From Nocardia albiluteola (GTDB lineage: Bacteria; Actinomycetota; Actinomycetes; Mycobacteriales; Mycobacteriaceae), in the NCBI RefSeq assembly GCF_018860155.1, contig NZ_JAHKNI010000003.1, forward strand, positions 496,001 through 560,000: 64,000 bases of DNA. Direction: 5' to 3'. A program made the translations under genes and the position numbers. Positions 17,257 through 25,349 of this stretch are shown one piece after another. The notes under the pieces are model-generated. The model made no database searches and was not told the DNA's origin. It saw only the letters and a program-made list of their open reading frames with translations. Position 1 is the first letter of the stretch, and the number at the start of each line of letters is the position of its first letter.

Positions 17257-18249
17257 ATGTTCGCGGTGACGCTCGACGGCTTCGGAGGACCCGAGGTCAT
17301 GAAGTGGGAGAAGGTCGACGACCTGCCGGCGCCCGGTCCCGGGGAAGTGGCGGTGGACGTGGTCGCGGCCGGTGTCAATCGCGCCGACATCGCACAGCGG
17401 TGGGGCGTCTACCCGCCGCCGCCGGGCGCCAGTGAAATCCTGGGGCTCGAGGTTTCCGGTGTGATCGCCGAGGTCGGCGCAGGCGTGCAGGAGTGGCAGC
17501 CCGGCGACGCGGTCTGCGCGCTGCTGCCCGGCGGCGGCTATGCCGAGCGGGTGAGTGTGCCGGTCACCCGCGTGCTGCCGGTGCCTGACGGGGTGAGCCT
17601 GACCGCCGCCGCGGCACTGCCCGAGGCCGCCGCGACGGTCTGGTCGAATGTGGTGATGGCCGGTGGGCTGCGCGCGGGGCAGACGCTGCTGGTGCATGGG
17701 GGCGGCAGCGGCATCGGCACGCACGCCATCCAGGTGGGCCGCGCGCTCAACGCACGCGTCGCGGTGACCGCCGGATCGCAGTTCAAGCTCGATCGCTGCC
17801 GCGACCTCGGGGCGGACACGCTGATCAACTATCGAGAGCAGGATTTCGTATCGGTCGTGACCGCGGAATACGGTGGCGCCGACGTGATTCTGGACATCAT
17901 GGGCGCCGGATATCTCGGCCGCAATGTGGATGCGCTGGCCGAGGGCGGCAACCTGACGATCATCGGAATGCAGGACGGCGCCGTCGCGGAGGTGAATCTC
18001 GGTGTGCTGCTGGGCAAGCGCGGCTCGATTCACGCGACGAACCTGCGCCGCCGGCCGGAGCAGGGGCCCGGTTCCAAGGCCGAGATCGTCGCCGCACTGC
18101 GCCGGGAACTGTGGCCGATGATCGCCGCCGGTGCCGTGCGTCCCGTCGTTTCCGCGCAGGTGCCGATCACCGACGTCGCCGAGGCGCACCTGTTGCTCGA
18201 TTCGGCCGAGACGGTCGGCAAAGTGCTGCTCACTGTTCGTGAACCGTGA
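17257..18249 (+). CDS. NAD(P)H quinone oxidoreductase, zinc-free MDR family (PIG3-like)
   Basis: 330-residue medium-chain reductase. The GroES-like N-terminal domain has the PIG3-type loop NRADIAQRWGVYPPPPGAS, and the Rossmann cofactor motif LVHGGGSGIGTHAIQ is near 148-162. Zinc-ligand cysteines are absent, as in quinone oxidoreductases. GAGGAG precedes the ATG. Upstream, TAATGTTAGCG at 17212-17222 and TGTGTACA at 17224-17231 resemble the promoter of the Old Yellow Enzyme gene at 20003-21268, suggesting common control. Confidence 0.9.
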   Translation: MFAVTLDGFGGPEVMKWEKVDDLPAPGPGEVAVDVVAAGVNRADIAQRWGVYPPPPGASEILGLEVSGVIAEVGAGVQEWQPGDAVCALLPGGGYAERVSVPVTRVLPVPDGVSLTAAAALPEAAATVWSNVVMAGGLRAGQTLLVHGGGSGIGTHAIQVGRALNARVAVTAGSQFKLDRCRDLGADTLINYREQDFVSVVTAEYGGADVILDIMGAGYLGRNVDALAEGGNLTIIGMQDGAVAEVNLGVLLGKRGSIHATNLRRRPEQGPGSKAEIVAALRRELWPMIAAGAVRPVVSAQVPITDVAEAHLLLDSAETVGKVLLTVREP

Positions 18250-18393
18250 GCAGCGGTGAGTGGGGGCAGTAGTCGGCCGTGCCATACTCGGCGCGCGTGG
18301 ACGGAGTCCGGCGGCGTTGCGGGAGACACGGTTTGGTGACCAAGGCTGAGATCAACCAACCCGCGACCACGCATCAGCAGCAGTGACGCGGGA

Positions 18394-19077
18394 TTACAGA
18401 AGGGCGGCAACCTTCTTCGCGGTCTCCTTGGCCGATCCGGGGTTCTGCCCGGTGACGAGGTTGCCGTCGACGACCGCGTAGGAGACGAACGGCAGCAGCG
18501 CCTTCTCGTAGCGCGCGCCGCGGTTCTTCACCTCGGCTTCGGCGTTGTAGGGCACGAGCTTGGACGCGCCGGCAAGTACTTCCTCCTGCCAGGCGAACCC
18601 GGTGAGCTTGCGGCCGGCGACCAGGTAGGAGCCGTCGGACAGCTTCGTGTTCAGCAGGCCGCAGTACCCGTGGCAGACCGACGCGACGATGCCGCCGCGC
18701 TCGAAGATCTCCCGTGTGATGCGCTGCAGGCCGGCGCTGTCCGGGAAGTCGTACATCACCGCGTGGCCGCCGGTGAAATAGATCGCGTCGTAGTCCGCCG
18801 AGTCGATGTCATCGGGACTGGCCGTCTTCTCGAGCAGGTCCATGCGTGCCGGGTCGGCCCGCCACTCCTTGGCGGTCTTGTCGTAGTTGGGGAACTTCAG
18901 CGATCTCGGCTCGAGCGGCGATGGACCGCCCGCGGGGCTGACGAGGGTCTGCTCGAATCCGTGGTCCTGGAACACCTTCCAGGTGTGGGTGAGCTCGGAC
19001 AACCACAGGCCGGTGGGATGCGACGGGTCGTCGTAATGGCCGACGTTGGTGACGACGTTCAGGATTCGCTTGGTCAT
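18394..19077 (-). CDS. Type 1 glutamine amidotransferase domain protein (DJ-1/PfpI, Hsp31-like)
   Basis: 227 residues. The nucleophile elbow ASVCHGYCG places Cys135 and His136, with Glu28 of LSELTHTW as the conserved acidic partner, and the GGHAVMYDFPD loop is typical of Hsp31/HchA-like glyoxalase-chaperone proteins. AAGGAG lies 8 bases before the ATG. It probably detoxifies 2-oxoaldehydes or acts in stress response. Convergent with the quinone oxidoreductase gene. Confidence 0.88.
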   Translation of the reverse strand: MTKRILNVVTNVGHYDDPSHPTGLWLSELTHTWKVFQDHGFEQTLVSPAGGPSPLEPRSLKFPNYDKTAKEWRADPARMDLLEKTASPDDIDSADYDAIYFTGGHAVMYDFPDSAGLQRITREIFERGGIVASVCHGYCGLLNTKLSDGSYLVAGRKLTGFAWQEEVLAGASKLVPYNAEAEVKNRGARYEKALLPFVSYAVVDGNLVTGQNPGSAKETAKKVAALL

Positions 19078-19126
19078 GTCTGAAACTCCTTACTGTGTGC
19101 GATGATTCGCGGGTCGTGGGTGCGGC

Positions 19127-19342
19127 TCAATGGGCGCCCACTCGGCGCAGCGTCTCGAGCGCGACGGTGAGGATCCGGGACCACTGGTCGTGGCCGAGCC
19201 GCGCTCCGGGGTGAAGCCCTGCGATCGCTGCTGCACGATGGTCTGGGGCTCGGTGTATTTCAGTAGCCGGTATTGCGCGCATAGTAGCGCGCGGTGATCG
19301 CGATGTCGGTGATCTCGAGGAAGGCGGCGCGGCGCGTCACCG
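19127..19342 (-). pseudogene. Fragments of a decayed leftward gene
   Basis: Two leftward segments in different frames look like protein: RAAFLEITDIAITARYYARN then TGY and a stop (about 19332-19266), and RLGHDQWSRILTVALETLRR then VGAH and a stop at 19127-19129. Each reads as the C-terminal end of a helical protein, and the region between them also codes plausibly in a third frame. I do not recognise the families. A gene or two broken by frameshifts is the simplest explanation. Confidence 0.35.
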
Positions 19343-19960
19343 TTACGGCGACGTGGCCGGCATTGCTTGGGTGATCAGATCCGCGACCGCCTGCGGGGCC
19401 TCCCGCGCTGGGGTGTGCCCGACGCCGCGCAGCGTCGTTGTCGTGGCGTTGGGCAGGGTGGCGAATTCCACTGTGGGGGAACGCACTCGCGCGTCGAGTT
19501 CGCCGAAGGCCAGTGCGATCGGTCGTGTCAGCCGGGCCAGCCGGTCGGGGAGGGCGCGGACGGCGAGGTAGGTGTCGATGGCGCGGGTGCCGGCGGCGAA
19601 GTTGCGGCGCCCGCGGGTGCGCAGGTCAGCGACGAACTGGTCCGGCACCGGGGTGCCCGGGGCGAAGGCGCTGCGTTGTGCGGCCCGCTGGCGTTCCCCG
19701 GAAGCCAAGGCCCACAACAGATCTCCGAGGCCGGGCTGGGTGAGGGCGCGCTCGATCGGCCCGCGGGCGGTCGCGCGGCTCGCCAGGGACCAGGGCGGGC
19801 AGAGTATGACCAACGCCGTGACGAGGTCGGGGCGGCGCTCGGCGAGGGCGGTCGCGACCAGCGCGCCGCGCGAGTGGTCCACCACGATCGCGGGGGAGTC
19901 GATCGTGCGCAGGGTGTCGGCGGCGTCGTTCGAGGTGTCGGCGACGAGCCGGGCTCGTCG
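19343..19960 (-). pseudogene. Alpha/beta hydrolase lacking its N-terminal third
   Basis: The leftward frame carries a nucleophile elbow IVVDHSRGALVA followed by the hydrolase cap region, LARLTRPIALAFGELDARV (acid) and LRGVGHTPAREAPQAVADL (His), a complete C-terminal two thirds. The usual N-terminal VHG oxyanion segment is missing: upstream of about 19960 the frame runs into the end of the OYE gene. The first ATG is at 19885, inside the elbow. The elbow is DHSRGA instead of GHS-x-GG. Most likely an inactive relic, possibly trimmed by the rearrangement that placed the OYE gene here. Confidence 0.65.
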
Positions 19961-20002
19961 AGATGAGCAGGGGCACAGGTGTTTTGCGACATCGGGCCCG
20001 GT

Positions 20003-21268
20003 CTATGCGGTTCGTGCCCGCCGGGCCGACGCCAGCCATCGGGAGTATCGGCGCAGTGCGCGGCTCTTGGCGCGTTGGTCGGCGACGAGGGCGAGTGCGG
20101 GCCGGATGCCGAGGGCGGGTTCCTTCCCGACCGCCATCCGGCGCATCTGGTAACGCACCTGTGCCATCTGGGCCAGCGAGGCGAGGGGTTTGTCCGACCA
20201 GGTCACCGGCCGCAAAGCGCCTGCGGCGCCGAGCCCTTCGCGCCACCGGTTGGGCAGATCGGGGGTGACCGCAAGGGCGGTGCCCATGCCGATGACCGCG
20301 ACATTCTCGGCGAGCACGGCCTCGGCGGTCTCGCTGCGGGTGATGCCGCCGGTCAGCATGAGCGGGATCGGGCTGGTCCTGGCCAGGTCCGCGGCCAGCT
20401 CCAGGAAGTAGGCCTCGCGCGCGGCGGTGCGTCCGTCGGTGGGCCGGCCCGACATGGCGGGACTCTCATAGCTGCCGCCCGACACTTCGACGAGATCCAC
20501 GCCCAGAACGGCGAGCATGCCGATGACCTTATGCGCGTCGTCGGCGTCGAAGCCGCCGCGCTGGAAGTCGGCGGAGTTCAGCTTCACCGCGACGGCGAAT
20601 TCCGGGGACACCGCCGCACGCGTGGCCCGCACGATCTTCAGCAGGATCCGCGCGCGGTTCTCGAGGGATCCGCCCCATTCGTCGGTGCGGTTGTTCACCA
20701 GCGGGGACAGGAACTGAGACAGCAGATAGCCGTGTGCCGCATGGATTTCCACGCCGTCGAAGCCGGCGAGTTCGGCTCGCGCGGCGGTGGTGGCGAAGCG
20801 CGTGATGGTGTCGCGGATCTGTTCGCCGGTCATCGCGGCGGGCCGGCCGAATCGCTTGGAGTGGCGGCCCAGGTCGACGGCGATGTCGGAGGGACCCCAC
20901 ACGACTCCGGGCATATTCGCCTGCATCTGGCGTCCGGGGTGACTGATCTGCATCCACATCGCCGCCCCGGCGGCCTTTCCAGCTTGCGCCCAGGCCACGA
21001 ACTGTTCGAGCGGGGACTCGGAGTTCAGCACGATGCCACCGGGCCCGGTGAGTGCCTCGGCGTGCACCATCACATTGCCGGTGATCAGCAGTCCCGCACC
21101 GCCGGCGCCCCACCGCCGGTACAGCGCGATCAGCCGCTCGTCGGGCAGCTGGGCCTGGCCGGCCATCCCCTCCTCCATGGCGGCCTTCGCGATGCGATTG
21201 CGCAGTACCTGCCCGGACCGCAGTTCGACCGGTGAAAACAACGTGTCTCGTGTTGAGGCGCTGGGCAC
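20003..21268 (-). CDS. Old Yellow Enzyme family NADH:flavin oxidoreductase
   Basis: 421-residue FMN-dependent ene-reductase-type TIM barrel. Motifs: HPGRQM near 110-115, the catalytic HAAHGY (176-181) in FDGVEIHAAHGYLLSQF, and NNRTDEWGGSLENR (192-205). There is no C-terminal 4Fe-4S/FAD extension, so it is the short class. It starts with GTG at 21268, preceded by GGGAGG. A leftward promoter (TTGACG-17-TAATGT) lies at 21325-21353. Divergent from the Ddn-like gene with a near-copy of the same promoter, so the two flavin/deazaflavin enzymes are probably co-regulated. Confidence 0.92.
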   Translation of the reverse strand: MPSASTRDTLFSPVELRSGQVLRNRIAKAAMEEGMAGQAQLPDERLIALYRRWGAGGAGLLITGNVMVHAEALTGPGGIVLNSESPLEQFVAWAQAGKAAGAAMWMQISHPGRQMQANMPGVVWGPSDIAVDLGRHSKRFGRPAAMTGEQIRDTITRFATTAARAELAGFDGVEIHAAHGYLLSQFLSPLVNNRTDEWGGSLENRARILLKIVRATRAAVSPEFAVAVKLNSADFQRGGFDADDAHKVIGMLAVLGVDLVEVSGGSYESPAMSGRPTDGRTAAREAYFLELAADLARTSPIPLMLTGGITRSETAEAVLAENVAVIGMGTALAVTPDLPNRWREGLGAAGALRPVTWSDKPLASLAQMAQVRYQMRRMAVGKEPALGIRPALALVADQRAKSRALRRYSRWLASARRARTA

Positions 21269-21287
21269 GGAAGCCTCCCTTCCCTCG

Positions 21288-21309
21288 TAATGTTATTGGT
21301 GTACACATT
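21288..21309. promoter_or_regulatory. Palindromic element in the OYE leader
   Basis: GTGTACAC (21299-21306) is a perfect 8-base palindrome inside a wider AATGT...ACATT inverted repeat (21289-21309). It lies just downstream of the leftward promoter of the OYE gene, where a repressor would stop transcription. TAATGTTA at 21288-21295 is also the mirror of TAACATTA at 21323-21330. Confidence 0.5.
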
Positions 21310-21324
21310 GCGTGTGCGCCGCTA

Positions 21325-21353
21325 ACATTAATGAAGGATGTAAGCGGCGTCAA
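21325..21353 (-). promoter_or_regulatory. Sigma70-like promoter of the Old Yellow Enzyme gene
   Basis: On the minus strand TTGACG (21353-21348) and TAATGT (21330-21325) are separated by 17 bases, an unusually good housekeeping promoter for a GC-rich genome. Expected transcription start is near 21317, leaving a leader of about 50 bases that contains the GTGTACAC palindrome. Confidence 0.65.
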
Positions 21354-21406
21354 CACTTGTGAGGGTTGGGCATCCAAGGCGTCGCTGGGGCGCCGGCGAT
21401 CATATG

Positions 21407-21434
21407 TTGACGCCGATCACATTTCTGCTAATGT
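21407..21434 (+). promoter_or_regulatory. Sigma70-like promoter of the Ddn-like gene
   Basis: TTGACG (21407-21412) and TAATGT (21429-21434) with a 16-base spacer. The surroundings copy the leftward OYE promoter: both have TTGACGCCG, ACAT in the spacer, and GTGTGCGCCG appears at 21312-21321 and again at 21433-21442. CACATT/AATGTG (21418-21423 and 21430-21435) forms an inverted repeat over the -10 region, a likely operator. Confidence 0.65.
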
Positions 21435-21510
21435 GTGCGCCGTTGACTTGCGATGGCGGTCGGCCGACCGATCACGACGCGGCGAAGAAGATCCGGACAA
21501 GGGGTGCGCG

Positions 21511-21957
21511 GTGAACAAGAACACGGTGAAAGACGGCGGGGCCAAACTCATGAACCTCGCCCACCGGCTGGTCCTCACGGTGAGCGGAAACCGATTGCTG
21601 GCCAACCCGTTCGGCATGCCGGTGGTCGAACTGCACACCACCGGACGCAAGTCGGGGCAGCCGCGATCCTGCTACCTGACCTCTCCGGTTCACGACGCGG
21701 ATCGGGTCGTGCTGGTCGCGTCGAAGGGCGGTGACGACCGCCATCCCGACTGGTACCGCAACGTTCAGGCGCATCCCGACGTCGAACTGGTGATCGCCGG
21801 CCGCCGGCGACAGGCGCACGCCCGCACCGCGAGTCCGCAGGAGCGTGCGCGGCTGTGGCCGCAGATCACCAAGGCCTACCAGGGCTACGCGAACTATCAA
21901 ACGCGAACCACCCGCGAGATCCCGGTGGTGATCTGCGACCTGAATCCCCAGCGGTGA
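21511..21957 (+). CDS. Ddn-like deazaflavin (F420)-dependent nitroreductase family protein
   Basis: 148 residues of the split-barrel Ddn family: HTTGRKSGQPRSCYLTSPV, then LVASKGGDDRHPDWYRNVQA and HPDVELVIAGRRRQAHAR, the conserved order for F420H2-dependent quinone/nitro-reductases of Mycobacteriales. GTG at 21511 has AAGGGG 8 bases upstream; the short hydrophobic N-terminus (AHRLVLTVSGNRLLANPFG) is typical and may contact the membrane. It has its own promoter at 21407-21434, divergent from the OYE gene. Confidence 0.9.
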   Translation: MNKNTVKDGGAKLMNLAHRLVLTVSGNRLLANPFGMPVVELHTTGRKSGQPRSCYLTSPVHDADRVVLVASKGGDDRHPDWYRNVQAHPDVELVIAGRRRQAHARTASPQERARLWPQITKAYQGYANYQTRTTREIPVVICDLNPQR

Positions 21958-22258
21958 GCGCGCAGCCGCATCCTGAGAGTAAGCGAGCAACGAGCGCATA
22001 GGCTGGGTCTGCAGGATCGACCGAATTGTCACCTGGTGGGATGCGGAAGAGAGTGCGGCAGCTGTCCGCCATGGCGCAGCGCGAGCCGCTCTGTTGATCT
22101 AGGGCCGAGCTGCTGTGTCGGCTGGTCCCGGAAGCTGGGCAGTGGGGCGGGCGCGAGCAGCGTAGCCCGGGAGCGCGGCGGCCGCGAGTAGCAGGGCCCT
22201 AGCTATGGCGCGGGTGCGACAATGGGATCGAACGTCCGGCGTGCGAGGAGTCGCGGGC
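21958..22258. other. Intergenic stretch, nothing recognised
   Basis: About 300 bases between the Ddn-like gene and the lipase maturation factor gene. A rightward frame is open from 22205, but those first 18 codons do not resemble the family. No strong hairpin or repeat stood out. Confidence 0.4.
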
Positions 22259-23701
22259 ATGGGATGGTTCGACGCACCCGAATACTGGTTGGGCCGGCAG
22301 GTACTCGAGCGGGGTACCGCGGCCGTCTACGTGCTTGCCTTCGTGGCGGCCGCCAGACAGTTCCGGGCGCTGATCGGCTCAGAGGGGATGCTGCCGGTGC
22401 CGCGATTCGTGGCTCGGCGCTCGTTCGGGCAGGTTCCGAGCATTTTTCAGCTGCACTATTCGGACCGGTTCTTCGCCGTCGTGGCCTGGTGCGGGGCGGC
22501 GCTGGCGGCGGCGGTGTGCGGCGGCCTCGCCGATCTGCTGCCGTTGGGGGCGGCGATGGCGATCTGGTTGGCGCTGTGGGTGCTGTATTTGTCGATCGTC
22601 AATGTCGGACAGGTGTGGTACTCGTTCGGGTGGGAGACCTTGCTGCTCGAGACCGGCTTTCTGGCGATCTTCCTGGGCAACGATCGGGTGGCGCCGCCGG
22701 TGCTGGTGCTGTGGCTGGCGCGGTGGCTGCTGTTCCGGGTCGAGTTCGGCGCCGGACTCATCAAGCTGCGCGGCGATCCCTGCTGGCGCGATCTGACCTG
22801 CCTGTACTACCACCACGAAACCCAGCCGATGCCGGGGCCGCTGAGCTGGTTCTTCCATCACCTGCCCAAACCGTTGCATCGCGTCGAGGTGGCGGCGAAT
22901 CACGTTGCGCAGCTGGTCGTTCCGTTCGGATTGTTCGCACCGCAGCCGGTCGCCGAGGTCGCCGGCGCGATCGTCGTCGCGACCCAGCTGTGGTTGGTGC
23001 TGTCGGGTAATTTCGCCTGGCTGAATTGGCTGACCATCGTGCTGGCCGCCAGCGCGATCACCGACTCCGGCGCGGGCACGGTGCTGCCGATCCCGCACGC
23101 ACCGGCGCTACCGGCGGCCCCGCCGTGGTTCGTGGCCCTGGTTATCGCGTTCACCGCGCTGGTGGCGGTGCTGAGCTATTGGCCGGCGCGCAATCTGCTG
23201 TCCCACCGGCAGCGCATGAACATGTCGTTCAATCCGTATCGCCTGGTCAATACCTACGGGGCCTTCGGCCGCATCGGACGCACCCGCTTCGAGCTCGTCA
23301 TCGAGGGCGCCGACGGGCCGCCCATCACGGACGAGACGGTCTGGAAGGAATACGGGTTCAAGGGCAAGCCCGGCGATCCGCGCCGGTTGCCGAGACAGTG
23401 GGCGCCGTACCATCTGCGCCTGGATTGGCTCCTGTGGTTCGCGGCTCTCTCGCCGGACTATGCGCGGCCGTGGTTGGGGCCCTTGCTGATTCGGCTGTTG
23501 CGGAACGATCGGGCGACGTTGCGATTGCTGCGCCACAATCCGTTCCCCGATTCCCGGCCGGGGTGTCTACGAGTACAGCTCTACCTCTATCGCTTCACTA
23601 CTCCGGGCGAACTGGTGCGCGAGCGAGCGTGGTGGCACCGCACCCTCGTGGGGGAGTATCTTCCGCCCATCACACTCGAGGATCTTCGGTCCGCGTCGTG
23701 A
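22259..23701 (+). CDS. Lipase maturation factor (LMF) family membrane protein
   Basis: 480 residues. An N-terminal multi-helix membrane region (VYVLAFVAAARQFRALIGSEG; RFFAVVAWCGAALAAAVCGG; FGWETLLLETGFLAIFLGND) contains the LMF hallmark ARWLLFRVEFGAGLIKLRGD, then CWRDLTCLYYHHETQPMP. The C-terminal soluble part has NTYGAFGRIGRTRFELVIEG, YGFKGKPGDPRR and PYHLRLDWLLWFAALSP, all conserved from human LMF1. GAGGAG lies 9 bases before the ATG at 22259. In vertebrates LMF1 folds lipases in the ER; the bacterial role is unknown but likely at the cell envelope. Confidence 0.92.
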   Translation: MGWFDAPEYWLGRQVLERGTAAVYVLAFVAAARQFRALIGSEGMLPVPRFVARRSFGQVPSIFQLHYSDRFFAVVAWCGAALAAAVCGGLADLLPLGAAMAIWLALWVLYLSIVNVGQVWYSFGWETLLLETGFLAIFLGNDRVAPPVLVLWLARWLLFRVEFGAGLIKLRGDPCWRDLTCLYYHHETQPMPGPLSWFFHHLPKPLHRVEVAANHVAQLVVPFGLFAPQPVAEVAGAIVVATQLWLVLSGNFAWLNWLTIVLAASAITDSGAGTVLPIPHAPALPAAPPWFVALVIAFTALVAVLSYWPARNLLSHRQRMNMSFNPYRLVNTYGAFGRIGRTRFELVIEGADGPPITDETVWKEYGFKGKPGDPRRLPRQWAPYHLRLDWLLWFAALSPDYARPWLGPLLIRLLRNDRATLRLLRHNPFPDSRPGCLRVQLYLYRFTTPGELVRERAWWHRTLVGEYLPPITLEDLRSAS

Positions 23702-23737
23702 CCGCTGCGCCGGGACGAGGGCTCCGGCGCACCCGAC

Positions 23738-23878
23738 GTGGGTACACCGGAGCGGGTCGTCGACGGCCCGCTGGCCGAGGTCGAGGCGGCCGAACGCGAG
23801 GCCGCCACCTCGCATGCGATCGCGACGGTATTGCGTGGGTTCGCCCGCGGCAGGGATATAACGGCTGTGTGGGTCTAG
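23738..23878 (+). other. Short coding-like frame after the LMF gene
   Basis: Directly downstream and in the same frame as the LMF gene (past its TGA), 46 codons read VGTPERVVDGPLAEVEAAER, then EAATSHAIATVLRGFARGRD and ITAVWV, ending at TAG 23876-23878. The composition and GC-rich third positions look genuine, and it overlaps the stop of the convergent LLM gene by 3 bases. It could be a former C-terminal extension cut off by a premature stop, a short gene starting at GTG 23738, or chance. Confidence 0.25.
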
Positions 23879-24726
23879 CGCTGCCCTTTCAGCTGCTCGG
23901 CGAGTCGAGTGATGTAGGCGCGTGCCTCGTCGGCGGTCGTGTCCGGGATGGAGAACACCACCTCGGCCACCCCGGTGTCGCGCCAGTGCCGCAGGGCGTC
24001 GGGGTCGGGTTCGGCGGCGAGCACGCTGACGTGCGGGCTGCCGGTGCGTCCGGCGTCGGTCCACATCTTCTGGAGCAGTTGGACTCCGGAGTCGATCTGC
24101 TGCTCGATCGGTGTGGTGATCCAGCCGTCGGCCGAGCGCACGATCCAGGCGAAGGTCTTCTCCGAGCCGCCCGCGCCGACCAGGATCGGCGGGCGCGGGC
24201 GCTGCACCGGCTTGGGCCACGCCCAGCTCGCCGCGAATCGGACGTATTCGCCCTCGTAGGCGGCCTCGTCCTGGGTCCACAGTGCACCCATGGCCTCGAG
24301 GTACTCGCGCAGCACGGTGCGGCGCTTGGCCGGCGGCACACCGTGATCGGCGAGCTCTTCGAGGTTCCAGCCGTATCCGACGCCGAATACGACCCGCCCG
24401 CCGGACATGTGGTCGAGGGTGGCGATGGTCTTGGCGAGGGTGATGGGGTCGTGCTCGAGGGGGAGGGCGACCGAGGTGCCGAGCCCGATTCGCGTGGTGA
24501 CCGCGGCGGCCGCACCGAGCGCCACCCACGGGTCCAGGGTGCGCATGTAGCGATCGTCCGGCAGTGTTTCATCGCCCGTGGCCGGGTGATCGGAGGTCCG
24601 CGCCACCGGAATATGGGTGTGCTCGGGGACGTAGAAGGTGTCGAACCCGCTGTCCTCGGCGGCGCGCGCCGCGTCGGCGGGACCGATTCCGCGGTCGCTG
24701 GTGAAGAGGGAAAGACCGAATTTCAC
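23875..24726 (-). CDS. LLM-class F420-dependent oxidoreductase
   Basis: 283-residue luciferase-like TIM-barrel protein of the actinobacterial F420-dependent group (TIGR03619-like): MKFGLSLFTSDRGIGPADAA, DTFYVPEHTHIPV, RIGLGTSVALPLEHDPITLA, LDHMSGGRVVFGVGYGWN and RPPILVGAGGSEKTF. It lies in a leftward set with a SnoaL-like protein (31 bases upstream) and an SDR, a common trio in steroid or xenobiotic degradation. Substrate unknown. Confidence 0.9.
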   Translation of the reverse strand: MKFGLSLFTSDRGIGPADAARAAEDSGFDTFYVPEHTHIPVARTSDHPATGDETLPDDRYMRTLDPWVALGAAAAVTTRIGLGTSVALPLEHDPITLAKTIATLDHMSGGRVVFGVGYGWNLEELADHGVPPAKRRTVLREYLEAMGALWTQDEAAYEGEYVRFAASWAWPKPVQRPRPPILVGAGGSEKTFAWIVRSADGWITTPIEQQIDSGVQLLQKMWTDAGRTGSPHVSVLAAEPDPDALRHWRDTGVAEVVFSIPDTTADEARAYITRLAEQLKGQR

Positions 24727-24756
24727 TATGCTCCTACAGATTTCACGATGAGATGC

Positions 24757-25278
24757 TCAGGACCCGGCAGGCGCCGAGGACGTCGCCGGGCCCGCGAAGG
24801 TCCCCTCGTTCACCACCGCGCCGTCGGGCAGCGGGCGGGTGATCGACCAGGTCTCGGTGAAGTGGCACTTGGACATCCGCCACTCGCCGTCCTCGAGCAG
24901 GTACGCGTCGTCGTACTCGCCGGTGGACAGGGTTTCGGTGCGGTCGAGCAGGTTGATCTGGCGGAACCGCAGCGTCCATTTCCCGACCGCGGTCAGCTCG
25001 CCCGTCAGCGTGATCTCCGGGTGCATGCCGTGATGCATGTCGTAGATGACGTGCTTACCGTCGACGGTGTGCAGCGCCACCCAGGTGAAGATCTCGGTCA
25101 TCGGGTCGGCGTCCTCGAAGGCGCCGAGCCGGCCGTAGTCGATGCTCGCGCCCTTGCGAATGAAACAGTCGCGGAAGGTCTTGGGGTCCTTGCCGTCACA
25201 GGCCCGCCAGTACCGGTATTTGAGGTGCTTGATCGCCTCGATCTGTTCCAGGGCGTCGATGCGTTGCGCGAGATCCAT
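24757..25278 (-). CDS. SnoaL/NTF2-like protein (ring-hydroxylating-dioxygenase beta-like fold)
   Basis: 173 residues. Pattern: IDALEQIEAIKHLKYRYWRA then CDGKDPKTFRDCFIRKGASI, HHGMHPEITLTGELTAVGKW and EYDDAYLLEDGEWRMSKCHF, the usual SnoaL_4 architecture of small hydratases, isomerases or dioxygenase-associated proteins. The ATG at 25278 is preferred over 25314 because the family begins with the LAQRIDALEQIEAI helix. Flanked by the LLM oxidoreductase and an SDR on the same strand. Confidence 0.85.
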   Translation of the reverse strand: MDLAQRIDALEQIEAIKHLKYRYWRACDGKDPKTFRDCFIRKGASIDYGRLGAFEDADPMTEIFTWVALHTVDGKHVIYDMHHGMHPEITLTGELTAVGKWTLRFRQINLLDRTETLSTGEYDDAYLLEDGEWRMSKCHFTETWSITRPLPDGAVVNEGTFAGPATSSAPAGS

Positions 25279-25349
25279 GGGCTCGTCCCGTCTGTGTTGG
25301 GATGTGTGGGGCAAAGTGACTGCCGGACAAGGTTTTCCGGGTCGGCGGA

